64,000 bases of DNA from Vibrio crassostreae 9ZC13 (GCF_000272045.2 NZ_AJYZ02000019.1:1592047-1656046); one strand, 5' to 3'; shown: positions 8,099-16,941, counted from the first letter of the stretch. The notes: a model not told the origin generated them from the letters alone. Numbers and translations are program-made.

Positions 8099-8470
8099 AT
8101 GGACATATTGGTTGAACAAGAAATTGAGCTTCATCAGTACGAGACGCGTCAGAGCTTACCTGATATTGAACGCCTGATTCATCCCAGTTTTTCTGAAGTT
8201 GGTAAATCAGGCACCAGTTATGACTTTGCTTCCATCATTGAAATGATGAGCTCAGAAGAACCTTCAGAAGTTCGGGTTCATTCTCAAAACTATGAATGCG
8301 TTCAACTTGAACCATCGGTTCACTTACTTAAGTATGAGTCTGCTTTATTGGCCCCGTCAGGTGAGGTTAGCGATTATGCCAAACGCTGTTCTATCTGGGC
8401 TTTCAACGGTATTTGTTGGCAATTGAAGTTTCATCAAGGGACACCATGTCCGGCTTTTGAATTAGTCTAA
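8099..8470 (+). CDS. NTF2-like (DUF4440/SnoaL-like) protein, second integron cassette
   Basis: A protein of 123 residues with GGAG five bases before the ATG. The layout is that of small NTF2-fold proteins of the DUF4440 type: an N-terminal helix (LVEQEIELHQYET), a loop with HPSFSEVGKSG, then beta strands ending in a tryptophan-containing strand (CSIWAFNGICWQLKFHQGT). Such proteins are common cassette passengers in Vibrio integrons and their function is mostly unknown. It is flanked by attC sequence on both sides and is probably expressed only weakly, because the upstream IS separates it from any attI promoter. Confidence 0.7.
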   Translation: MDILVEQEIELHQYETRQSLPDIERLIHPSFSEVGKSGTSYDFASIIEMMSSEEPSEVRVHSQNYECVQLEPSVHLLKYESALLAPSGEVSDYAKRCSIWAFNGICWQLKFHQGTPCPAFELV

Positions 8471-8491
8471 AATCATGCTTGGAAATAGGCA

Positions 8492-8616
8492 TATAACAAT
8501 AAATTTAAGAGTGATTCACAACGCTTGGCGCTTTCACTTCAAGCAAGTTTAGTGTTTATGGCACAACGTTTAAGTGAGGTGGTTAGCGTTGTTCACACCT
8601 TAATTTGGCGTTGATA
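8492..8616 (+). repeat. intact attC site of cassette 2 (VCR-like)
   Basis: It starts TATAACAATAAATTTAAGAG and ends CCTTAATTTGGCGTTGATA, with the crossover G/TT at 8610-8611. It shares TTCACAACGCTTGGC and TTTAGTGTTTA with the attC at 6617. The ends are complementary, giving the folded single-strand form used by integron integrases. Confidence 0.9.
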
Positions 8617-8636
8617 CCTACATAATTTGAGGGAAC

Positions 8637-9308
8637 ATGAAAGATAAAGAATCGCTATTTGTTATATTTTCAGGTCTGTTATTTGCTGCTTGTTTTATCT
8701 CGTTTGGGACAATCATTGGTCAAGTTAGCTTTGACCCTGACAATTCAACAAAAATAACAGATTGGATTAGTGCTTTGGGAGCTATGATTGGTGGCTTGAG
8801 TACATTGGCTTTGTTCTTTTTCGGTTGGCGTGTAGTAACAAATTTTCGCTCTCAAAACAAAATTGCAATTTTGCAGGATGTTAAAAGAGACTTACTTCTT
8901 TTGTCTAAGTACGTATCTCAATGGGCATTTGAAGCAACGATGGTATGTGATAAACCAAGTAGCGACCCAAAGGTACTCGAGCTGCAAACTAAAGTAGACT
9001 CCTACATGCGTAATGTCTTAGATTCGAGCGCTAGGTTAGATGCAGCGCAAATAGAACGTGAATACTGGACATTAGACGAAGCAGTCAAGTTAGAAAGAAA
9101 GCTCGCAGAAATGCATCGCTATATGAATTACCCTTTCCATTACAAGCCAATGAAAAACAATAGTGACGGTAGCGTTAAAGACTTTGACGCAGATGAGGCT
9201 ATTCTGGAACGAAACGAAAAATTTTTATCTGACAAAATGTACTTAATTGGTGAGATCCATAAACTGGTAGAAAACCTAGATAAATTAGATCAAGCGATAA
9301 AAATGTAG
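8637..9308 (+). CDS. hypothetical membrane protein, third integron cassette
   Basis: A protein of 223 residues. Two hydrophobic segments lie near residues 7-28 (FVIFSGLLFAACFISFG) and 42-66 (WISALGAMIGGLSTLALFFF). They are followed by about 150 charged, mainly helical residues that should be cytoplasmic and could form a coiled coil (LDEAVKLERKLAEMHRY, DKMYLIGEIHKLVENLDKL). This two-helix plus helical-tail design is frequent in integron and defence-island membrane proteins, but no specific family is recognised. GAGGG precedes the ATG. It is the last cassette gene. Confidence 0.65.
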   Translation: MKDKESLFVIFSGLLFAACFISFGTIIGQVSFDPDNSTKITDWISALGAMIGGLSTLALFFFGWRVVTNFRSQNKIAILQDVKRDLLLLSKYVSQWAFEATMVCDKPSSDPKVLELQTKVDSYMRNVLDSSARLDAAQIEREYWTLDEAVKLERKLAEMHRYMNYPFHYKPMKNNSDGSVKDFDADEAILERNEKFLSDKMYLIGEIHKLVENLDKLDQAIKM

Positions 9309-9322
9309 GCATAACAAACGAC
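9308..9322 (+). repeat. truncated attC after cassette 3
   Basis: GGCATAACAAACG directly after the stop codon matches the first bases of a VCR-type attC, but the rest of the site is absent. The integron appears to end here by deletion. The remaining bases up to 9805 contain no gene or repeat I can support. Confidence 0.5.
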
Positions 9323-9805
9323 TATGGCACGGTTTGCCTTACTCGAAGTAATCCGTAAATACCTAAATTAGCAGATTCACTAACACGGAAATGCCCCTTT
9401 TCTTGATAGAGTAAAAACTCATTTATATTCTGTTTGCTCAAATTTTCGACATCTGAACTAATATGAGAGCGGTTACTTCCGAAGAGTCAGCATAGCTCTC
9501 TTTTTATATTGCTAATCATTTATTCCCCATGTACTACTCTGTCGGAATTCGCTTCACAAGTCTGCATGCAAAATTGAAGTGGCTTACCCAAAAAGTGAAT
9601 GATCAGGCGCTATTGACAGAATAATTGCGCAAGACACCCCTTTGCCTGTAAGAGGTTGATCTTATTATAAGTTACAGAATGCGTGTTGCCATTTTTCGTG
9701 ATTAATATATGACGAGTAACAGACATTGAGGAATTTTTCATGTTTTATTCACACCGAATATGATTAATAATCAAGCCCTGCATACTGAGGAAAACAAGGT
9801 TTAGT

Positions 9806-10180
9806 GTGAAATCCAATCAAAAAGGGTTTGTCCGGCTTATCTATGCCACAAAGTATTCATGGCTTGGTTTACGGGCAGCCTGGCGCTCTGAAGCCGCGTT
9901 CAGGCAGGAGTTGGTGTGTTTTTGTGTACTAACACCAATAGCGCTTGCTTTACCCGTCGGTGGCTTGGAGAAGTTACTGCTCATAGGTTCATTGGTCGCG
10001 GTTATCGTTGTCGAATTGCTCAATTCTGGCATAGAAGCCGTGGTTGATCGGATTGGGCATGAAAGGCATGAATTATCAGGACAGGCAAAAGATATGGGTT
10101 CTGCGGCTGTTCTGCTAACTCTTTTAATGGCGATATCTACCTGGGGGTATGTCTTATTCTCAATTTTTACCATGAAATAA
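9806..10180 (+). CDS. dgkA: diacylglycerol kinase, prokaryotic membrane type
   Basis: A protein of 124 residues with a GTG start and AAGG six bases upstream. Three transmembrane helices are visible. The amphipathic active-site region SEAAFRQE (28-35) and the signature ELLNSGIEAVVDRI (70-83) with AKDMGSAAV (95-103) are complete. DgkA phosphorylates diacylglycerol at the inner membrane, recycling the lipid left when head groups are transferred to periplasmic acceptors. The next gene, 28 bases downstream, encodes such a head-group transferase, so the pair makes metabolic sense. Confidence 0.95.
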   Translation: MKSNQKGFVRLIYATKYSWLGLRAAWRSEAAFRQELVCFCVLTPIALALPVGGLEKLLLIGSLVAVIVVELLNSGIEAVVDRIGHERHELSGQAKDMGSAAVLLTLLMAISTWGYVLFSIFTMK

Positions 10181-10208
10181 ATAGTTTATACAAGACAGGA
10201 AGTTATAA

Positions 10209-12164
10209 ATGATAGATGTTGTAAAAAAACGTTTGGGGATTCTTTTCCCTTTGGCTGTAACGTTTGTTGTCTGCCTATTGATTCTCATGCTATCCCGGGT
10301 AGGATTAAGTGTCTGGCATGGAGATCGTGTTAGTGATGCTGACGGGTGGATAGCTATCTTGTTTCATGGGCTGCGCGTTGATATTTCAACGGTAAGCTAT
10401 TTATTGGTGCTTCCTTCGCTGTTGACATGTTTGCTTGCCAGTAATGGGAATCTAGGGAAAGGCTGGTTGTTTGTCCTGAGGATCTGGATTGTTTCCGGGT
10501 TATGGCTATTGGTGTTCATGGAACTTGCTACACCTTCGTTTATCCTCGAATATGACGTTCGTCCAAACCGGCTATTCATTGAATACCTGATCTACCCTAA
10601 AGAAGTTTTTGGGATGTTATGGAGCGGATACAAGCCAGAACTGTTCATCGGTGCATTTGTTAGTTCGGCAACATTATATTGGGGATGGAAATTCACTCGT
10701 CATTTGGTGACAAGCCTGACATTTCCACGTTGGTATTGGCGGCCAGTACTTGCAGTCCTTGTTATAGCGCTTGGTGTTATGGGCGCGCGTTCCTCGCTGG
10801 GTCACAGGCCTCTCAATCCTGCGATGGTCGCTTTCTCTACCGATCCGTTAGTGAATGATCTTATTATAAATTCTAGCTATTCGCTTGCTTTCGCGGCCAA
10901 GCAACTAAAGGATGAAGATAGCGCATTCAAATACTATGGCGCTATGGATAACGATGAAGTTATTCGGTTAGTCCGTGAATCAACTGGGTTAAGTGAGCAG
11001 GAGTTTTTTTCTGATTCATCCCCAACAATGGCTTATCATCAGGCAAGCTATAAGGGTAAACCTAAAAATCTAGTCATTCTGTTACAAGAAAGTCTTGGTG
11101 CAAGGTATGTCGGTGCATTGGGTGGCTTGCCATTAACCCCAAACCTTGATCAGTTAATGACCCAAGGCTGGAACTTCACTCGCATGTATGCAACAGGCAC
11201 CCGTTCAGTCCGAGGAATCGAAGCGGTGGTTACCGGCTTCTCGCCGACACCGGCGCGTTCAGTTGTAAAGCTAGGTAAAAGCCAAACCGGTTTCTTCACT
11301 ATTGCTGACCTATTGAAAAGCAAGGGATATCATACTCAGTTTATTTATGGCGGAGAAAGTCATTTTGACAATATGAAGAGCTTTTTCTTAGGTAATGGCT
11401 TTGTTGATATGCAAGATTTCCCGACCTTTAAGAATCCAGCGTTTGTAGGTTCATGGGGAGCATCTGATGAGGACTTATATCAAAAGGCCCATGAGCAATT
11501 TTCTCAGCTAAGCGCGGATAGTCAGCTTTTTTTCAGTCTAGTCTTTACCTCTTCAAACCATAGCCCGTTTGATTATCCGTCCGGCCGGATCACGCCATAT
11601 AATGAACCAATGCAAACTCGGGAGAATGCGGCAAAGTATTCAGATTATGCCTTGGGTGAATTCTTCAAGAAGGCTAAATCGTCTTCTTACTGGGACGATA
11701 CTATTTTTGTTGTAGTGGCTGATCATGATTCTCGCGCTTATGGAAACCAGTTGGTTCCTATTGACCATTTTCATATTCCTGCGGTGATTGTCGGTGAAGG
11801 GGTTCCTTCAAAACAGGATCCTCGTTTAGCAAGCCAGATTGATCTTGCTCCGACATTACTGTCTCTCATTGGAATTAATAGCGTTAACCCAATGATTGGG
11901 CATGATATGACCAAGGATATTGATGAATCAAAGCTTAGGGCGATGATGCAGTTTTATAAGAACTTTGCCTGGATGGATAATAATAATGACGTTGTCATTT
12001 TCCAGCCGGATAAACCTGCACAAGGCTTTCATTACGATGGAGAATCAACTGAATTACTTGACCGTAAGATATCAGAACCAATGATCAAGATAGCAAAGGC
12101 GAATGCACTGTGGGGAAGCCTGGCTTATCAGAATGATTTCTATCATTCATCAGAGGCTCAATAA
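10209..12164 (+). CDS. LtaS/MdoB-like membrane sulfatase-fold transferase
   Basis: A protein of 651 residues. About five transmembrane helices occupy residues 10-200, and a periplasmic alkaline-phosphatase/sulfatase-fold domain follows from about 285. Visible metal and catalytic elements are LLQESLG (E294), the threonine region YATGTRSVRG (about 328-336), VVADHDSR and PIDHFHIPAV. Family members move phosphoglycerol or phosphoethanolamine from phospholipids to glucans, lipid A or polymers and release diacylglycerol. The adjacent dgkA supports that reaction. Whether the acceptor is lipid A, periplasmic glucan or a surface polymer cannot be told. Confidence 0.85.
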   Translation: MIDVVKKRLGILFPLAVTFVVCLLILMLSRVGLSVWHGDRVSDADGWIAILFHGLRVDISTVSYLLVLPSLLTCLLASNGNLGKGWLFVLRIWIVSGLWLLVFMELATPSFILEYDVRPNRLFIEYLIYPKEVFGMLWSGYKPELFIGAFVSSATLYWGWKFTRHLVTSLTFPRWYWRPVLAVLVIALGVMGARSSLGHRPLNPAMVAFSTDPLVNDLIINSSYSLAFAAKQLKDEDSAFKYYGAMDNDEVIRLVRESTGLSEQEFFSDSSPTMAYHQASYKGKPKNLVILLQESLGARYVGALGGLPLTPNLDQLMTQGWNFTRMYATGTRSVRGIEAVVTGFSPTPARSVVKLGKSQTGFFTIADLLKSKGYHTQFIYGGESHFDNMKSFFLGNGFVDMQDFPTFKNPAFVGSWGASDEDLYQKAHEQFSQLSADSQLFFSLVFTSSNHSPFDYPSGRITPYNEPMQTRENAAKYSDYALGEFFKKAKSSSYWDDTIFVVVADHDSRAYGNQLVPIDHFHIPAVIVGEGVPSKQDPRLASQIDLAPTLLSLIGINSVNPMIGHDMTKDIDESKLRAMMQFYKNFAWMDNNNDVVIFQPDKPAQGFHYDGESTELLDRKISEPMIKIAKANALWGSLAYQNDFYHSSEAQ

Positions 12165-12237
12165 TTAGGGTGGATTACTCACAAGTGATGTCAGGGGGCG
12201 AGCACCTGTTGTGACATCGTAGCTTGAAACCAAGCAT

Positions 12238-12267
12238 GGCGGCTTTGATAAACAGAGCCGCCTTTTT
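12238..12267 (+). terminator. Rho-independent terminator after the dgkA operon
   Basis: GGCGGCT, an 11-base loop, AGCCGCC and then five T. It lies 74 bases after the transferase stop. From here to 13435 (about 1.17 kb) I see no convincing gene. A short frame at 13110-13211 has no usable ribosome binding site. Confidence 0.85.
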
Positions 12268-13435
12268 CAATTCCAACTAGGACTGGATAAGCGTTGAGTT
12301 ACGACAGCTCCCTTTGTCTTGTTTGCGTGCGTTTGCATTCGGCGAACAATGACATGTCGCCGGTTAATTATGAAAAGTCTCTAAAGAAAGTGTCCGGCTG
12401 GAGTTGACCAGAACAAACAGAAGTGGACCTCAATGGTTGGACACATAAGCTAATTCCTTTCCATACCTGTAGTTATATATAACTTTCTAATTTAGGAAAA
12501 TCACTGACTCACATTTGTCCATCAACGTGCTGGCGAGACCTAGCTAGAACAGGTTTGCCCCTTTCCCACTTAGTGCTTTTACTCATACACATGCTGTTAA
12601 TGTGCGTTTGCCCTACCAAAACTTATCCATCCCTGTCGTGCTGATCGTTGGGGAACCCTCGTGATGTAATACGGGGTGAAAGTTGAAATTTATAGATCCA
12701 ATGCTAGCTCCTTGTTTAGTCATTAAGTGACGTGAAAACAAAGAATTGCAGTTTTATTTCGGCGATAACGTCGATAAGTGGGTCAATTTTAAACTGGCGT
12801 TGACAGTAGTTCTGACTTTAATGTTGATCAGGATAGCTCAAGATAACGGATGACATGGAGTTAAACTCAGAGATAATCAAGCAGTTCAATCCCAAATAAA
12901 TAAGTAACTGTGGTTGATTAGAAAGAGTGTGCTAGAAATCATTCATAGATCTGGCCATAAATGCTCGATGGAAACCACCCCAAATGCATAATGGAGGTGG
13001 CTCCAAATGCATAATGCGAGCAAATCATACAATATTTAATTATTTAATAAACAAGAGCTTAATCATTAGTTCGCTTCGAAGTTTCATTAAGCTTTCTTTG
13101 GTGACTTTTATGAGTAAATACCGCAGTGCTACTAATGCACTGAATACCATCTACGACGCTAATAAAATTTTGGGTGAATTGTCCCGTGGGTTCATGGGGC
13201 GTTTACGTTAGAGCGTCGTTTTGCCATTTCAAATCTCCGTGTTGTTAGAGACTTGATGGCGGGGTATGAAACACGAAAATGCCCCAAAATCATTTAAAGC
13301 TATACCTCATCACACCTTGCTAACTCGTTACTTGCCCAAATTTTTATAATGAATCAATATGCCATTAGTTTGTTAGCTGCTTAATTGTTTTATCAATTTG
13401 ATAGCAATTTACATCATGTGTTCAAGGTATTAATT

Positions 13436-14536
13436 ATGGAATTACAGACAAGGCTAGTTTTTATAGATACAAGCGCTTTTGAAAAGAAAAACTATCAATT
13501 TGGGCAACATTCCCTTGGTCGTCTTCAAGAACTAATTGAGGATGAGAAAATTCACTTGCTCATTACCGATGTGACAAGGAAAGAAATCGACTCGCACCTC
13601 AGACGTAAATCTGAAGAAGCAGCTTCAATGATAAAGAAGATGCAAAAGGATGCGATGTTTCTAAGAAATACCCCCGATCTTGATTGTCATGGCATCTTCA
13701 CCAACATTAAAGGTGATGATATTTATACTGTAATCAGTGATAAATTTGATGATTTCGTCGAAAACGGCTACGTCGAAACAATCGATGTTAGTACTGTTAA
13801 CCCTCAAGTTGTATTTGACGCTTACTTCAACAACCTCCCGCCTTTTGGCAAAGAATCAAAAAAGCACGAATTTCCAGATGCCTTTGCACTAGAGGCGATT
13901 AAACAAGTAAGTTTGGATAGAGGACATTCAGCCTACATCGTAAGCGATGATGGCGACATGAAATCATTTTGTGATAAGGAAGATAACTTCATTCACCTTG
14001 AAAAAGTTGATGACCTAATTAACTTGATTGTTCGAAGCGACCAAGCGTACGAAGAGCCAGCCAAATTTGCTGATGAAATATTTGAGCAACTCCTAGAAGA
14101 AATCAAAGCCAATGCTCTACAAGCTCTCAAAGATGGCGAGTTCAACTATGAAAACGCAGACCCTTTCGATGAGATTATCAATTCGTTAGAAATCAACTCA
14201 GTGAATATTGAGAAGAAAAACTTACAGAATGTCGATGCTGAGTGGGCTGAATACGAAGTAGAATTTGAGGTGGTTATTACGGCTGATTATCGATTCTCAG
14301 ATTATGATCGTTCACCTTGGGATAATGAAGACAAGCAATACGTATTCGTGTTGAGCAATGAGTCAACAGTACAACACAAAGAAACATACACGGCCCACTT
14401 GACACTTGCCTATGACGACGGATTGAAAGCTAACGCATACATCGAAGAGCTTTACTTCCAAGATACATATTTCGAGCTGACTGATGATGACTCCGAAGTT
14501 ATTAGCTTCAAAGAACTAGATATCAACGGTGAATGA
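13436..14536 (+). CDS. PIN-domain ribonuclease-like protein (DUF4935 type), partner of AbiH
   Basis: A protein of 366 residues from the ATG before ELQTRLVFIDTSAF; a longer frame from 13385 would place the PIN start motif 17 residues inside. The PIN fold occupies residues 1-190: D11 in LVFIDTSAF, an acidic residue in DVTRKEIDSHL, D in HEFPDAFALEAI and D-D in IVSDDGDMKSF, the usual four-acid metal site. The acidic C-terminal half (about 200-366) is rich in beta strands and has no family I know. Only one base separates its TGA from the next ATG, so it is coupled to the AbiH gene. PIN proteins cut RNA; here an abortive-infection effector is a reasonable inference. Confidence 0.75.
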   Translation: MELQTRLVFIDTSAFEKKNYQFGQHSLGRLQELIEDEKIHLLITDVTRKEIDSHLRRKSEEAASMIKKMQKDAMFLRNTPDLDCHGIFTNIKGDDIYTVISDKFDDFVENGYVETIDVSTVNPQVVFDAYFNNLPPFGKESKKHEFPDAFALEAIKQVSLDRGHSAYIVSDDGDMKSFCDKEDNFIHLEKVDDLINLIVRSDQAYEEPAKFADEIFEQLLEEIKANALQALKDGEFNYENADPFDEIINSLEINSVNIEKKNLQNVDAEWAEYEVEFEVVITADYRFSDYDRSPWDNEDKQYVFVLSNESTVQHKETYTAHLTLAYDDGLKANAYIEELYFQDTYFELTDDDSEVISFKELDINGE

Positions 14537-14537
14537 C

Positions 14538-15497
14538 ATGAAGCTATATGTCATTGGTAATGGCTTTGATGTTCATCATGGGCTGGACACCCGATATACA
14601 TCTTTTGGGCTCTATCTTAAAAATAACTATTGGGAAACATACGAACTGCTGATTGAGCACTACGGTTTCAGTGACCTAAATCCAGACTACCCAACATCAA
14701 TGTCAGACCCTTTATGGTCTGAATTCGAAACGAGTATGTCACTACTTGATAAAGATTCGGTCTTGGAAGCAAATATGGATGCAATACCAAACTATGCTTC
14801 CGATGACTTTCGAGACAGAGACCGATACACGCTTCAAATTGAGATGGAGCGAATACTTGGGCTTCTGACCACTGAACTGTATAAAGCGTTCAAAGAATTC
14901 ATTTTGGCAGTACAGTTTCCTCAGTTTGATAACAGTCTAGCTGTAAACATAGACAGAGACGCTGTTTACCTCACATTCAACTACACTGATACACTTGCTC
15001 AATACTACGAAGTTCCTGATGAAAATGTATTGTTCATTCACGAGAAAGCAGATGAGGATGTTGAAGAGTTAATACTTGGTCATGGCGTAGATCCAAAAAA
15101 TTTCAAAGAGAAACCAGCTGAACCACCAGCAGGGTTAAGTGAAGAAGATTTAGAGCGTTGGATGGAGTATCAATCTGACCAATATGACTACTCATACGAG
15201 CGTGGAAAGGATGCTATCAATCAATATTTTTCCGCAACGTTTAAGGGAACAGAACAGGTAATCAAAAACAACGTAGATTTCTTTGCAGGTCTTGCCAATG
15301 TGGATGAAGTATTCGTTTTAGGTCACTCATTGGCTGAAGTTGATCTCCCCTATTTCCAAAAGTTAGCTGAATCAGTCAAAACAGGTGCTAAATGGCTTGC
15401 CACTTACTATGACCCAGACGATCAGCAAACGCACTATGACACGCTAACAGGGCTTGGAATAACCAACGTTTCGGTTGTTAGAATGGAACAAATCTAA
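14538..15497 (+). CDS. AbiH-family abortive infection protein
   Basis: A protein of 319 residues starting MKLYVIGNGFDVHHGL, the signature opening of AbiH proteins (GNGFDxxHGLxTxYxxF). Further family blocks are LTFNYTDTLAQYY near the middle and EVFVLGHSLAEVDLPYFQKL near the C terminus. These motifs resemble those of SIR2-like nucleotide-binding proteins, which is an inference from pattern only. A GTG three codons earlier (14529) overlaps the PIN stop and is an alternative start; GGTGA before the ATG favours 14538. AbiH was first found as a phage-resistance gene of lactococcal plasmids. No other defence gene is adjacent. Confidence 0.85.
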   Translation: MKLYVIGNGFDVHHGLDTRYTSFGLYLKNNYWETYELLIEHYGFSDLNPDYPTSMSDPLWSEFETSMSLLDKDSVLEANMDAIPNYASDDFRDRDRYTLQIEMERILGLLTTELYKAFKEFILAVQFPQFDNSLAVNIDRDAVYLTFNYTDTLAQYYEVPDENVLFIHEKADEDVEELILGHGVDPKNFKEKPAEPPAGLSEEDLERWMEYQSDQYDYSYERGKDAINQYFSATFKGTEQVIKNNVDFFAGLANVDEVFVLGHSLAEVDLPYFQKLAESVKTGAKWLATYYDPDDQQTHYDTLTGLGITNVSVVRMEQI

Positions 15498-15627
15498 GCG
15501 AGAAACTAAAATGTCATTAGTAATTTCGGTAGATTATACATTGTTTTTCCCAAACTTGGCTTATGCGAAGAATTCAATGTTGAACATCAGCTCTAACTCG
15601 AAATTGTCCAAAAGTTTGTTACACACA

Positions 15628-15666
15628 TGTCGATTATGTCTGTCGATTATGTCTGTCGATTATGTC
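15628..15666 (+). repeat. three tandem copies of a 13-bp unit
   Basis: TGTCGATTATGTC occurs three times without interruption, 131 bases after the AbiH stop. The stretch 15498-15840 otherwise shows no supported gene. Confidence 0.9.
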
Positions 15667-15840
15667 TGCTAGAGGATTAATTGGAGCGTAGTAAATTTAC
15701 TACGTTGAATCTTAGTCGTTGTTCAAATTTGCAGACTTTCGATGCAATGTTATGCGAACTTATACTGCAAATAGTATTGTAAGTCTTTGATGGTTGGTTC
15801 GAGTTATGCTGACTTATCCTGCAAGCATCACCTTAAAAAT

Positions 15841-15871
15841 GTCGCTGAAACCATTGCCTGGTTTCAGCGAC
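15841..15871 (+). repeat. perfect inverted repeat upstream of the sucrose module
   Basis: GTCGCTGAAACC, seven bases, GGTTTCAGCGAC: 12-bp arms followed by seven A. It directly precedes the terminator at 15876 and could form a double hairpin with it. The gene whose transcript it belonged to is not evident. Confidence 0.8.
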
Positions 15872-15875
15872 AAAA

Positions 15876-15903
15876 AAAGCCGCTCTTTATGAGCGGCTTT
15901 TTG
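15876..15903 (+). terminator. hairpin terminator, identical to the one after scrK
   Basis: AAAGCCGCTC, loop TTTAT, GAGCGGCTTT and T. The same 28-base sequence recurs at 22019-22046. The nearest upstream gene ends 380 bases away, so this may be a leftover of a deleted or moved gene. Confidence 0.8.
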
Positions 15904-16040
15904 CTTTCTGGCGCTCGCTAAATTCTCTTCAAATATTACCCATCTCTTTGGTTAGAAATTGTTTTCTCTCGCTCTGTAGGCTTGGTATTCCCTTATACCT
16001 TGAGTAAGATGACCCGAACCCCCTTAGTTTTTATGGAATT

Positions 16041-16769
16041 ATGACTGAGTTATTTGAGCAAAAAAGTTTGCAGCCTTTGTACATTCAAGTCGCGGGAGAG
16101 TTAAAACGCGAGATTGATAAAGGTACTTATCCTGCGGGCAGTAAGCTACCGTCTGAAAATCAGCTGGTGGATCTGTTGAAAGTCAGCCGTGTAACGGTGC
16201 GTAAAGCATTGCAGCAACTCAATGCTGGCGGTTACATCTTCTCAGAGAAAGGAAAGGGCAGCTTTGTTAAATCCAATAAACTGCGTCACGATTTTCTTTC
16301 CATGTCTGGTTTGGCGCAGGAAGCTGCGGGCGCAGGGTTAGAGGCGACTAATATTGTTGATGCCTTTGAGGTGCAGCCTGCGGATGAGCTTGTCGCTCAG
16401 AAACTCAATATTTCGCCTGGTGAGCCCGTTAACTTTGCGCGTCGTTTACGATTGGTAAACGAACAAGTCGTCTCATTTGAAGAGTTTTATATCCCTCGAG
16501 TGCTGTTGCCTAACCTCACAGAAGACGATCTCAAGGGATCTAAGTTCGAATATTTGAGCCGTCACGGTATTGAGATGATCAAGACGCAACAAAAACTGTT
16601 GCCGGCTCTGCCCGACGCCACCATTCAGCAGTTATTGGGTGTTGGGGAGCTTGACCCTATCTTGATTAACCAATCACAAAACTACTATGAAGAGCAGAAA
16701 ATCTACGAATATTCAACGGTTTACTATAAATCTAGCTTGTATGATTTTGAGATAACCGCACGAGTTTAG
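16041..16769 (+). CDS. GntR/HutC-family regulator of the sucrose genes
   Basis: A protein of 242 residues. A GntR winged helix covers about residues 8-75 (YPAGSKLPSENQLVDLLKVS, RVTVRKALQQL) and a UTRA ligand-binding domain about 95-235 (NFARRLRLVNEQVVSFEEF). HutC-type regulators usually bind sugar phosphates or metabolites and repress the next operon. A long palindrome lies between this gene and scrA, and the gene has its own terminator, so it is probably a separate transcription unit controlling the scr genes. Most known sucrose PTS clusters use a LacI-type ScrR, so the regulator type here is unusual. Confidence 0.85.
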   Translation: MTELFEQKSLQPLYIQVAGELKREIDKGTYPAGSKLPSENQLVDLLKVSRVTVRKALQQLNAGGYIFSEKGKGSFVKSNKLRHDFLSMSGLAQEAAGAGLEATNIVDAFEVQPADELVAQKLNISPGEPVNFARRLRLVNEQVVSFEEFYIPRVLLPNLTEDDLKGSKFEYLSRHGIEMIKTQQKLLPALPDATIQQLLGVGELDPILINQSQNYYEEQKIYEYSTVYYKSSLYDFEITARV

Positions 16770-16780
16770 AGAATGTCGAA

Positions 16781-16807
16781 TAGCCCACGTTTGTGGGCTA
16801 TTTTTTT
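16781..16807 (+). terminator. Rho-independent terminator of the GntR gene
   Basis: TAGCCCAC, loop GTTT, GTGGGCTA and seven T, eleven bases after the stop codon. Confidence 0.95.
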
Positions 16808-16897
16808 ATCTATAGGTTTTGAATGTAAGCAATCTTATGCATTTCCAATAAATAACAAGTGTGACGAATAACAAAAAAACGACAGTGAAAAATACAA

Positions 16898-16941
16898 CCT
16901 GTATCTAACCTGTATTATTATGAATACAGGTTAGATACAGG
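16898..16941 (+). promoter_or_regulatory. 44-bp palindromic operator upstream of scrA
   Basis: Perfect 19-bp arms (CCTGTATCTAACCTGTATT and its complement) surround ATTATG. Each arm holds two CCTGTAT half-sites, and a further degenerate copy follows (ATGCAGG). It ends 46 bases before the scrA start. A GntR/HutC dimer pair is the natural binder. TGTGACGAATAACA just upstream (16861) is a weak CRP-like sequence, plausible for a sugar operon but not strong. Confidence 0.75.

Noticed and set aside
12390..12460. Possible insertion sequence end (TGTCCGGCTGGAGTTG and GGTTGGACA)
   Set aside because: No matching second end and no transposase remnant; the short similarity to IS ends is not enough.
12984..13211. 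75-residue frame
   Set aside because: Low-complexity start, no ribosome binding site for either start codon, no family pattern.
15475..15672. 65-residue frame overlapping the end of AbiH
   Set aside because: It ends in the 13-bp tandem repeat and lacks a plausible start signal.
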